Shown here in pieces: positions 1 to 5,703 of a stretch of 6,328 nucleotides of DNA. The stretch covers positions 1 through 6,328 of the forward strand of contig JAAZON010000328.1 in assembly GCA_012797725.1 (NCBI GenBank), in the 5' to 3' direction. The notes below the pieces were generated by a model, which was not told the DNA's origin, searched no databases, and saw only the letters and a list, made by a program, of their open reading frames with translations. The number at the start of each line of letters is the position of its first letter. Within the stretch, counting starts at the first letter, position 1. A program made the translations under genes and the position numbers. Source of the DNA: SAR324 cluster bacterium. Lineage in GTDB: Bacteria; Bdellovibrionota; UBA2361; JAAZON01.

Positions 1-1
1 C

Positions 2-1258
2 ATTAACGAAGAAGAAGAGAGGCAAAAAAAGCAATTTTTACAGAAAGCAGCTCCCTTCAGGAAAGCACTCCGGGAGATCCACGCCCATTTCGATTCCATG
101 AAAAGCAGCTCAAGGGCATCTGCTCAAAAACGAGCTGAACTTGAGAAGAAATATAATAGAATGCTTCTTAAGAATTCTCAAAGAATAGAAGCTCTCAACT
201 TGAATCAACGCCAGTTTAACAAAATGTGCGATGCAATTAAAAGTGCGTACTTTGAGGTCAAACAGGCCAATGATGAACTTCGGGAGTTAGAGAAAAAACT
301 TGGTAAAAGCAGACAAGAGCTGCTTGAAGTTTCTGGAGATTTGAACTCAAACGATCAACTTGCATTCAAAAGAGCGTGTCGAAGGCTTAGACTAAAGGCG
401 TCGGAAGCGAGAAATCTTGGAGAAAAGCTTAATGAGATAATTGAGAAACGATCAGAAGTTGAGCGGCGTGGAGTAATGAATCTAAGCGATTTTGAGATTT
501 CAGTTGAAAGACTGCGAGACGGGGAAGTCCATGCCTACGAAGCCAAGAGGGAATTGGTTGAAGCAAATCTTAGATTGGTTGTTTCGATTGCAAAAAAATA
601 TACCAATAGAGGTCTGCAATTTCTGGATTTGATTCAGGAGGGAAACATTGGTCTAATGAAGGCGGTTGATAAATTCGAGTATCAACGAGGTTATAAGTTT
701 TCTACCTACGCAACCTGGTGGATTCGTCAAGCAATTACAAGAGCTATAGCAGACCAAGCTCGAATTATACGAATTCCCGTTCACATGATTGAGACTATAA
801 ACAAACTGGTTCGAACCTCAAGGCAACTCGTTCAGGAGCTTGGTAGGGAGCCGCTACCGGAAGAGATTGCGGAGAAAATGGAAATTCCGCTTGATAAGGT
901 CCGAAAGGTATTGAAAATTGCGAAAGAACCCATATCACTTGAGACTCCAATAGGGGAGGAAGAAGATTCTCATCTTGGAGATTTTATTGAAGATAAGCGA
1001 ATCATTTCTCCTGCGAATCAAGTCGTCAACATGGATCTTCAAGAGCAGACTCGAAGAGTACTTGCCACTCTAACCCCTCGTGAAGAGAAAGTCCTTAGAA
1101 TGAGATTCGGCATTGGTGAAAAGAGCGATCATACCCTTGAAGAAGTCGGACAGAATTTTGATGTGACTCGTGAGAGAATTCGGCAGATTGAGGCAAAGGC
1201 ATTAAGGAAACTTCGTCATCCGAGCAGAAGCAAAAGACTTAAGGGCTTTGTAAATTAG
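2..1258 (+). CDS. rpoD: RNA polymerase primary sigma factor RpoD (sigma-70), C-terminal part, 5' end outside window
   Basis: Housekeeping sigma factor that directs RNA polymerase to -35/-10 promoters. An ATG lies at 98, but the frame is open back to base 2 and that stretch is coding-like (acidic EEEER, then [15 protein letters not shown]), so the start lies upstream and 418 residues are visible. Counting from the ATG at 98, residues 1-120 are a charged, helical stretch matching the sigma-70 non-essential region. Region 1.2/2 begins near 127. Region 2.1-2.4 spans about 150-220, with the core-binding stretch after [20 protein letters not shown] and the -10-reading helix [14 protein letters not shown] at 204-217. 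Region 3 contains [13 protein letters not shown]; region 3.2 is [20 protein letters not shown] at 280-299. Region 4.2, the -35-reading helix-turn-helix, is at about 345-377 ([20 protein letters not shown]) and ends in [10 protein letters not shown]. Near-identity to E. coli RpoD in regions 2-4 separates it from RpoS or RpoH. The lipoprotein gene follows after 20 bases. Confidence 0.97.
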   Translation: MNEEEERQKKQFLQKAAPFRKALREIHAHFDSMKSSSRASAQKRAELEKKYNRMLLKNSQRIEALNLNQRQFNKMCDAIKSAYFEVKQANDELRELEKKLGKSRQELLEVSGDLNSNDQLAFKRACRRLRLKASEARNLGEKLNEIIEKRSEVERRGVMNLSDFEISVERLRDGEVHAYEAKRELVEANLRLVVSIAKKYTNRGLQFLDLIQEGNIGLMKAVDKFEYQRGYKFSTYATWWIRQAITRAIADQARIIRIPVHMIETINKLVRTSRQLVQELGREPLPEEIAEKMEIPLDKVRKVLKIAKEPISLETPIGEEEDSHLGDFIEDKRIISPANQVVNMDLQEQTRRVLATLTPREEKVLRMRFGIGEKSDHTLEEVGQNFDVTRERIRQIEAKALRKLRHPSRSKRLKGFVN

Positions 1259-1264
1259 TCTAGT

Positions 1265-1269
1265 GGAGG
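1265..1269 (+). promoter_or_regulatory. Ribosome binding site of the lipoprotein gene
   Basis: GGAGG lies 9 bases before the ATG at 1279, a strong Shine-Dalgarno match that fixes this start. It sits in the 20-base gap after the rpoD stop. I see no terminator or clear promoter in the gap, which fits co-transcription with rpoD. Confidence 0.75.
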
Positions 1270-1278
1270 CAGCTGACT

Positions 1279-1902
1279 ATGCTACGAGTTAGTATTGTGT
1301 TGATTCTCTCGAGTCTCATCTTATCTTGTGGTCGCTATGGTCCACCTCGTCCGCCAGAGGTCTTTGCTCCCAAAGCCGTGAGTGAATTGCTAGTTACTCC
1401 AGCATCCGACAAATTAACTTTTCAATGGAAATCTCCTGAGAAGGATCTTCGCGATAAGGAATTGAAGAGCCTAGATGGTTACTACGTAATGAGAGCAAGC
1501 GAGAAAGATGTCAAGAATAGTTCTGAGTTGGAGAAGTCATTAGTTAAAATAGGAGAGGTCGATGATCCTAATGTTAAAGAAAGAGACAAACTCAGGAAGG
1601 AGGCTAGAGAGAAGGGAGAGATTTCAAGGCGAGTACATATTCCCTCAGAGAAGAAAATTTTTACATTTGAAGATAAAGACCTTAACGTGGGCGAGACCTA
1701 CCTCTATCGCATTATTCCGTTCAATCAGGGTGATGAGAAAGGTAAGGCTTCATCAATCGTGAAAGTATTATTTAAAGGCGAACAAAGCGATATCATGATG
1801 CTTGAGGATGAGCAAGCTTTGGATGAAGGAGTCCCAGAGTCACCTTTCGGTGCTGATGAGGATAAAACTGCGGAAGGCGGTCTCTTGAAAATTAATCAAT
1901 GA
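1279..1902 (+). CDS. Lipoprotein with LptM-like N-terminus and fibronectin type III-like domain
   Basis: Predicted lipoprotein of 207 residues. Residues 1-16 form a short type II signal peptide with a hydrophobic core and lipobox LILSC; Cys17 would be lipidated, placing the protein in the periplasm, probably on the outer membrane. The mature end, CGRYGPPRPP, resembles the CGxxGPxxxP start of LptM (YifL), the small lipoprotein encoded just before dapF in enterobacteria. Residues about 31-165 look like one fibronectin type III domain: VSELLVTP, then LTFQW, DGYYVMR and ETYLYRIIPFNQGDEKGKASS are typical strands. A highly charged insert lies at about 96-120. The tail from 166 is acidic and probably disordered. 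The gene lies between rpoD and dapF, 7 bases before dapF. LptM assists LptD assembly in E. coli; whether this protein does so is inference. Lipoprotein call is firm, function unknown. Confidence 0.85.
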   Translation: MLRVSIVLILSSLILSCGRYGPPRPPEVFAPKAVSELLVTPASDKLTFQWKSPEKDLRDKELKSLDGYYVMRASEKDVKNSSELEKSLVKIGEVDDPNVKERDKLRKEAREKGEISRRVHIPSEKKIFTFEDKDLNVGETYLYRIIPFNQGDEKGKASSIVKVLFKGEQSDIMMLEDEQALDEGVPESPFGADEDKTAEGGLLKINQ

Positions 1903-1913
1903 GTATCAAGTGA
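1899..1913 (+). other. Four-codon mini-ORF bridging the lipoprotein stop and the dapF start
   Basis: ATG AGT ATC AAG TGA. Its ATG overlaps the lipoprotein TGA (ATGA at 1899-1902), and its own TGA overlaps the dapF GTG start (GTGA at 1910-1913). The three frames thus hand over to one another across the junction. Seen directly; a role in ribosome re-initiation at dapF, which lacks a good Shine-Dalgarno, is inference and it could be chance. Confidence 0.3.
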
Positions 1914-2767
1914 TACAAAGAATATTCTTTCTAAAGGTTGAAGGCTGCGGTAATGACTTCATTGTTCTTGAAGACATTGGTCTTTCACCAGATTCTTGGC
2001 AGATTCTTTCCAGAAAGATGTGCGATAGGCATTTCGGGATTGGTTCAGACGGACTAATGCTCCTACCGTCAAACCCTAATCCGGAAACCAAAATACCAGT
2101 CCGAATGTTCAATCCAGATGGTTCTGATATGGGAATGTGCGGGAATGGTATTCGTTGTATTTGCCGCTACTTATGTGTTAAGGAATTTGTCGCTACGTCC
2201 GAATTCACGCTGTATTTTGATGTAATGGGGCGAGAAATTATTTGTTCATCTGATGATCAAGCACATAATGTCAGGGTAAACATGGGAGCTCCCTCATTTC
2301 GGCCCGAGGATTTGCCTATAAGGACCGACAAACCCGCTACAGATTTCAATTTAGCACTGGGGGAAAGAAACTTCCGATGTTCAGCACTTTCGATGGGGAA
2401 CCCACACTGTGTAATTCCAGTGGATTCTTTCGATGATCTGAGCATTGAGAGCCTTGGCCCAATGATAGAAAATCACCCTCTCTTTCCCAAGAGAACGAAT
2501 GTTGAATTTGTTGTTGTAAAGGCACCAGACTATCTGATACTAAGGGTATGGGAACGTGGAGCTGGCCAGACTTTGGCCTGTGGCTCCGGTGCCTGCGCCT
2601 CTTTGGTTGCAATGAACACCTTGGGCTTTTGCAAAGGGACAGCACAAATTGAGCTTCTTGGTGGAAAAGTCTTAGTGGAATGGGGTGGAGAGGACAAGGA
2701 AGTTTTTCTTACAGGTCCTGCAAACGAGGTTTTTGAAGGCTTTTATAATTTTGAAACTTTCAAATAG
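1910..2767 (+). CDS. dapF: Diaminopimelate epimerase DapF
   Basis: Cytoplasmic, cofactor-independent racemase converting LL-2,6-diaminopimelate to meso-diaminopimelate, the precursor of lysine and of the peptidoglycan cross-link. At 285 residues it is close to the usual 270-285. The N-terminal half has GCGNDFIVLE (12-21), RMFNPDGSDMGMCGNGIRC (65-83) with catalytic Cys77, and the second half has RTNVEFV (195-201), WERGAGQT (214-221) and ACGSGACA (223-230) with the second catalytic Cys224. Both cysteines of the two-base mechanism are therefore present. The start is GTG at 1910: an in-frame TGA lies at 1886-1888, no ATG or TTG lies between, and the protein begins just before the conserved FFLKVEGCGNDF strand. 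There is no strong Shine-Dalgarno, so translation is probably coupled to the lipoprotein gene, which stops 7 bases upstream. dapA follows after 16 bases. Confidence 0.96.
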   Translation: MIQRIFFLKVEGCGNDFIVLEDIGLSPDSWQILSRKMCDRHFGIGSDGLMLLPSNPNPETKIPVRMFNPDGSDMGMCGNGIRCICRYLCVKEFVATSEFTLYFDVMGREIICSSDDQAHNVRVNMGAPSFRPEDLPIRTDKPATDFNLALGERNFRCSALSMGNPHCVIPVDSFDDLSIESLGPMIENHPLFPKRTNVEFVVVKAPDYLILRVWERGAGQTLACGSGACASLVAMNTLGFCKGTAQIELLGGKVLVEWGGEDKEVFLTGPANEVFEGFYNFETFK

Positions 2768-2770
2768 ATA

Positions 2771-2780
2771 GAAGGAAGAG
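2771..2780 (+). promoter_or_regulatory. Ribosome binding site of dapA
   Basis: The purine-rich stretch GAAGGAAGAG, with AGGAAG a few bases before the ATG at 2784, supports that start. It lies in the 16-base gap after dapF, so dapA is probably translated independently from the same message. Confidence 0.65.
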
Positions 2781-2783
2781 CTT

Positions 2784-3668
2784 ATGACTATTAACAAAGA
2801 CACTCTAAGAGGAACCTTTCCAGCGATTGTGACCCCCTTTAGCAAGGATGGAGCAAACGTGGATTTTGACTCTCTTCACAATCTCATTGAATACCAAATC
2901 TCGGCTCGAGTTGATGGTCTTGTCGTGTGTGGCTCCACAGGTGAGGCCCAAACCTTGACAGATGATGAGTACCAGAAGGTCGTATCTTTCACAAAAGAGA
3001 AGGTTAATGGCCGAGTTCCAGTGATTGCAGGCATTGGCACAAATTCAACTCAAAAAGGTATCGCTGCAGCAAAACTGTTAGATGAAATCGCTGTAGATGG
3101 AATACTCTTGGTCGCGCCAATGTATAATAAACCGACCCAGAAAGGGATCATCGCACACTTTGAGCAAATTAAACGTGCCACAAGGTTGCCGATAATTGCA
3201 TATAATGTACCTGGTAGAACCAGCGTTAATATTCTACCTGCAACCATTGCTACTCTAGTGAAGCAAGGAACGATTTGCGGTCTTAAAGAGGCCTCTGGTT
3301 CAATGGATCAGGTATTGGACATTCTGTCATTAGTGCGCGATGATTGCGCCGTTGTTTCTGGAGAAGATTCACTTGTCTGTGCTCTCATGCTTTCAGGTGG
3401 AAAGGGAGTTATTTCCGCTTCGGCCAATATAATTCCTGAGATTTTTGTTGAGATCACAAGTGCTGCACTTAATAAAGAATGGGAACGCGCAAAGGAAGCT
3501 CAATATAAGGCCCTGCCATGGGTTCGCTTGATGTTTGCAGAAACAAACCCAATACCTGTAAAAACTGCTGTGGCGCTTAAAGGAATTATAAAATATCCAA
3601 CACTACGTCTGCCCTTAATGCCAGCAGAAGACGCTACAATTGAAAAGATAAAAGCACTACTGGGCTAG
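2784..3668 (+). CDS. dapA: 4-hydroxy-tetrahydrodipicolinate synthase DapA
   Basis: Condenses pyruvate with aspartate semialdehyde, the first committed step of the diaminopimelate/lysine pathway. The 294 residues match the family length of about 290-300 for a (beta/alpha)8 class I aldolase. Visible motifs: FPAIVTPF (12-19), CGSTGEAQTL (49-58), VIAGIGTN (80-87), APMYNKPTQKG (111-121), YNVPGRT (140-146), GLKEASG (166-172) and NPIPVK (255-260). Lys168 is the Schiff-base lysine, Tyr140 and Tyr114 match E. coli Tyr133 and Tyr107, and Arg145 matches the DapA-typical Arg138. The triad threonine Thr44 is replaced by Ser51. Residues aligned with the E. coli lysine-feedback site differ: Ser48 to Ala55, His53 to Asp60, His56 to Tyr63, Glu84 to Lys91 and Tyr106 to Met113; Asn80 is kept as Asn87. 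N-acetylneuraminate lyase also has GSTGE, but it lacks the arginine after YNVP. It ends the plus-strand group; no dapB follows. Confidence 0.96.
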   Translation: MTINKDTLRGTFPAIVTPFSKDGANVDFDSLHNLIEYQISARVDGLVVCGSTGEAQTLTDDEYQKVVSFTKEKVNGRVPVIAGIGTNSTQKGIAAAKLLDEIAVDGILLVAPMYNKPTQKGIIAHFEQIKRATRLPIIAYNVPGRTSVNILPATIATLVKQGTICGLKEASGSMDQVLDILSLVRDDCAVVSGEDSLVCALMLSGGKGVISASANIIPEIFVEITSAALNKEWERAKEAQYKALPWVRLMFAETNPIPVKTAVALKGIIKYPTLRLPLMPAEDATIEKIKALLG

Positions 3669-3938
3669 TGGTGTTTTTCAACAAGTCTTTTCTTTGTCAA
3701 CAATCATTGCTAAGCGGCACTAGCGACATGACTTTCATCGCGCAAGCCTGAAGGGAGCCAAATAACAAGGCAAATCTACATCTCAGATAGAGACACCACC
3801 CAAAGGGCCGACCAGTTTCTAGTGAAAAGATTTATCAAGCGGCAATGAGAGCGCTCAGAAGAAAAGTTCGCTTTGCGGACATTATTTATGAGGATCGCTC
3901 TAGTATAAGGCAGTAAGCATTCTGTTCGGAATAGGAGT
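3669..3938. other. Convergent intergenic region between dapA and the minus-strand glycosyltransferase-like gene
   Basis: These 270 bases separate two genes that end towards each other. I see no strong GC-rich hairpin followed by a T run, so no terminator is called for either side. Structure present: the 7-base inverted pair GCTAGTG (3664-3670, touching the dapA stop) and CACTAGC (3718-3724); an 8-base direct repeat AAGCGGCA at 3712-3719 and 3837-3844; the palindrome GAGCGCTC at 3849-3856; and AGAGCG (3848-3853) paired with CGCTCT (3896-3901). A short protein-like frame lies at 3791-3916 and is listed separately. The region may be the scar of a lost gene, but nothing in it is recognisable. Confidence 0.5.
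3791..3916 (+). pseudogene. Possible gene remnant or small ORF, unidentified
   Basis: Between an in-frame TAG (3788-3790) and TAA (3914-3916) lies an open stretch of 41 codons that reads as protein-like, rich in Arg and Lys: it includes KGRPVSSEKIYQAAMRALRR and then KVRFADIIYEDRSS. The only ATG is at 3845, giving 24 residues, with no evident Shine-Dalgarno. Ahead of the TAG the same frame stays open back to a TGA at 3749. It could be the decayed end of a gene lost between dapA and the minus-strand gene, or chance. I do not recognise a family; a weak likeness to the arm before the catalytic motif of tyrosine recombinases is not enough to name it. Confidence 0.2.
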
Positions 3939-5147
3939 TTAGATCCTTGAGAAGATAGTCTCTAAAATTCTTTTTGTATTCGAGTCTTCACTTTTCGTCA
4001 ATTTGAGTTGCGAAGGGGAAACAAGAGAGCGACCCAAGATGTTTAGAAGATCTTCTTTGGAGTCCGCAATACTCAGAAACGGTTGTCGTTCGAGAATCCT
4101 CCTGAATTGGTAAGGATAAACTTGATCAAAAGCCTCATCGGAAATCCCCTTAATCGGCAAAAAGATTCCATGTGTGCCGTTGCCACGCAAAGAGACATAA
4201 TTAATCTCGGTACTAAAAAGTCCAAGTACAAAACTAGATGCCGCGCAAAGAGCAGCACAATTACAGATTGCACCAGAAGCATTCACAATCTTCAGATTTC
4301 CCTTCTCGCTCCCGATCTCGATATCAAAATCTCTTGAAGCTTGATAGAATAAGTCTCCTCTTGAATCTCTGGGATGGGGTCGCAGCGCAAGTGTTATATG
4401 CTTCTCTTTATTGTTCAGCGCAAACTCATTTACCACTTCGAGGACTGCTTTCCAAAGCCGGATATTCATATCTTCTTTGCTATGTTCAGAAGAAATGAGG
4501 TGCTCCGAATAGGGAGTTCCTAAAAAAGTTATAAGATGAGAGTCGCTTGGAAGCTCAAGTACACTTCGAACTCTTTGAACCTCATCTGCTCCAACCTGAA
4601 TTGCATCCAGTCCAGGAATTCCACAAATTATTTTGTTAGGAGCTATACCCTTATGATTTTCAAGAAACATTTTTTTTGCTAAATTGTCACTAACAAAAAC
4701 CAGGTCGATTTTATCTTGATTTCTCAAACTCCCCTCGGACAATCTAGTCCCCCAACTATCCATAATATAAAAGAGATGCTTTGCGCTGATGAACTCTGCC
4801 AGACCGGATCTCAACGCAGGCGCACTTTCATGAGTTAGAAGTAATGCGTCAACTGCGTCAGCAACTCTGGCAATGTCAAAATGTATAGAATTTTCGCTTT
4901 TGATTAGTTGAAAATATTTTGAAATAGAATCTTTAGCAAAAGCGTGTGAACCATATCCATCACTAATTAGTGAAATACTTTTACAACGATTATCAATTAG
5001 GAGTTTTCTGATCAACGGTTCACATTGGTTGAATCCACCTGGATCTGCAAAACTCAACATGAAATGAGCACCGTCTTTCCTTGGCTTGCGATGCACCCAT
5101 ATTTTGCTTTCGAGCTTTTCGAGAAAGCTAACAGCATGCTCATTCAA
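3939..5147 (-). CDS. GT-B-fold glycosyltransferase-like protein of surface or capsule polysaccharide type
   Basis: 402 residues from a TTG start, with no signal peptide or membrane segment, so probably cytoplasmic or membrane-peripheral. The layout is that of two-domain GT-B proteins related to capsule, CDP-glycerol and UDP-GlcNAc-epimerase-like families. N-terminal domain: MLSFADPGGFNQ (30-41, a DPGG loop near the first strand), LLLTHESAP (102-110), IMDSWGTR (128-135), VFVSDNLAKKMF (150-161) and the domain-linking GIPGLDAI (176-183). C-terminal domain: ITFLGTPYSE (206-215), ITLALRPHPRD (251-261) and the sugar-nucleotide-side LGLFSTEINYVSLRG (308-321). The fold call is from motif pattern; donor and acceptor are unknown. 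The start is doubtful: there is no clear Shine-Dalgarno before the TTG, and the frame continues protein-like upstream to a TAG (see next entry). It converges on dapA and stands alone, not in a visible polysaccharide cluster. Confidence 0.72.
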   Translation of the reverse strand: MNEHAVSFLEKLESKIWVHRKPRKDGAHFMLSFADPGGFNQCEPLIRKLLIDNRCKSISLISDGYGSHAFAKDSISKYFQLIKSENSIHFDIARVADAVDALLLTHESAPALRSGLAEFISAKHLFYIMDSWGTRLSEGSLRNQDKIDLVFVSDNLAKKMFLENHKGIAPNKIICGIPGLDAIQVGADEVQRVRSVLELPSDSHLITFLGTPYSEHLISSEHSKEDMNIRLWKAVLEVVNEFALNNKEKHITLALRPHPRDSRGDLFYQASRDFDIEIGSEKGNLKIVNASGAICNCAALCAASSFVLGLFSTEINYVSLRGNGTHGIFLPIKGISDEAFDQVYPYQFRRILERQPFLSIADSKEDLLNILGRSLVSPSQLKLTKSEDSNTKRILETIFSRI

Positions 5148-5285
5148 AAATTTTGCGCAGCTTTCTGTCCCGATTGAATCAAGTATAACTTTGCGAGAAT
5201 TATCATCAAGATAGGGAAGAAGTTCCTACATATACCTTTGGAGAAATGATTGAGGAGATTGATCTGGGTACTCTAGCAAAGCCAT
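5148..5285 (-). pseudogene. Probable N-terminal part of the glycosyltransferase-like gene, interrupted by an in-frame TAG
   Basis: Upstream of the TTG at 5147 the same minus-strand frame is open for 26 more codons and reads like a folded protein (ELLPYLDDNSRKVILDSIGT, then ESCAKF), but holds no ATG, GTG or TTG. It is closed by TAG at 5228-5226. Beyond the TAG the same frame continues for 19 codons to an ATG at 5285-5283 (MALLEYPDQSPQSFLQRYM). A gene starting at that ATG would give about 448 residues with one amber codon near position 20. Explanations: a recent nonsense mutation (for example from CAG), a sequencing error, readthrough, or chance openness with the true start at 5147. No Shine-Dalgarno is visible before the ATG. 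A competing plus-strand frame overlaps this stretch. Confidence 0.35.
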
Positions 5286-5588
5286 AGGTGGTAAATTCAA
5301 AGTTAATTACTGAAGACTAATCTCAATTAAACTGAGTCTTGCATCTGGGAATTTTGGGGTTTGAATGCACCTCAGAATGGTATGAAATTAGACCATGAGC
5401 AGGTCTATTACCATGGTCATATCGATTTAACAAGTTGTTTCAGTATCTTATGCTCATGAGTGATATCCTTAGCTATGCCACTTCAATATTAAGATAAATC
5501 CTTAAAGTTTCAGAATTGCATTTTCAACAACCTGTTGGTATAACATGGTTCTTGTTGTTTTTTGCAGTATCTTCGTATTGTTATATCC

Positions 5589-5612
5589 ATTGTAGTCGTG
5601 TATAGCTACAAT
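5589..5612. promoter_or_regulatory. Candidate operator: 7-base perfect inverted repeat
   Basis: ATTGTAG, 10 bases, CTACAAT. The dyad lies across the candidate -35/-10 interval and about 91 bases before the IclR start codon. IclR-family proteins bind dyad sites and often control their own gene, so autoregulation is a reasonable guess. It could equally form a hairpin in a transcript starting upstream. Confidence 0.35.
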
Positions 5613-5617
5613 ATAAA
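5590..5617 (+). promoter_or_regulatory. Candidate promoter of the IclR-family gene
   Basis: TTGTAG (5590-5595) as a weak -35, 16 bases, then TATAAA (5612-5617) as a good -10 box would start transcription near 5625 and leave a leader of about 80 bases. TACAAT at 5607-5612 is an alternative -10 without a good -35. Weak consensus; inferred from pattern only. Confidence 0.3.
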
Positions 5618-5692
5618 GGTTTAATGCCTTTAAGAGCTTAGGGCTCTGATAGTTCTATATTTTTAGGTCTAACCAAAAAACGTTTTGTTGAG

Positions 5693-5699
5693 AGAAGGA
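5693..5699 (+). promoter_or_regulatory. Ribosome binding site of the IclR-family gene
   Basis: AGAAGGA ends 4 bases before the ATG at 5704. The spacing is slightly short, but it is better placed than anything before the next in-frame ATG at 5731, so it supports the upstream start. Confidence 0.55.
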
Positions 5700-5703
5700 C
5701 GCC

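Larger units (their letters stand above)
5286..5703. other. AT-rich intergenic region rich in short inverted repeats, upstream of the IclR gene
   Basis: About 418 bases without a supportable gene; stops are frequent in the frames I read. Inverted repeats: AAGACT (5313-5318) with AGTCTT (5335-5340); TAGACC (5389-5394) with GGTCTA (5402-5407), loop 7; GACCAT (5391-5396) with ATGGTC (5413-5418); CATGAGCA (5394-5401) with TGCTCATG (5451-5458); CAACA-ACC-TGTTG (5525-5537); ATTGTAG (5589-5595) with CTACAAT (5606-5612); TAAAGG (5614-5619) with CCTTTA (5627-5632); AGAGC (5633-5637) with GCTCT (5643-5647). The 9-mer CAGTATCTT occurs at 5441-5449 and 5565-5573. The stretch plausibly holds the control region of the IclR gene and perhaps the promoter of the divergent minus-strand gene. 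Confidence 0.55.

Noticed and set aside
98..100. ATG as the start of the sigma factor
   Set aside because: The frame is open to the window edge with sigma-70-like sequence, and RpoD proteins are much longer; the ATG is internal.
1562..1762. Second plus-strand frame inside the lipoprotein gene
   Set aside because: It overlaps the charged insert of a gene with a clear signal peptide and FN3-like strands; no own ribosome site.
1906..2645. Minus-strand open frames opposite dapF
   Set aside because: dapF is complete with both catalytic cysteines; the antisense frames show no domain or start signal.
3050..3247. Minus-strand open frame opposite dapA
   Set aside because: dapA is intact with all family motifs; this is a shadow.
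2784..3668. N-acetylneuraminate lyase or another aldolase of the family, because of GSTGE
   Set aside because: YNVPGRT with the DapA-typical arginine, the Tyr114 position, NPIPVK and the dapF neighbour favour DapA.
3664..3724. Intrinsic terminator after dapA (GCTAGTG/CACTAGC)
   Set aside because: The loop is 47 bases and no T run follows; it does not look like a terminator.
4083..4498. Two plus-strand open frames (4083-4337 and 4238-4498)
   Set aside because: They lie opposite the intact minus-strand gene, have unnatural composition and no ribosome site; they are shadows.
5286..5703. tRNA, CRISPR or insertion-sequence remnant in the long intergenic region
   Set aside because: No cloverleaf or TTC-arm motif, no regularly spaced repeats, and no transposase-like sequence or matching ends were seen.
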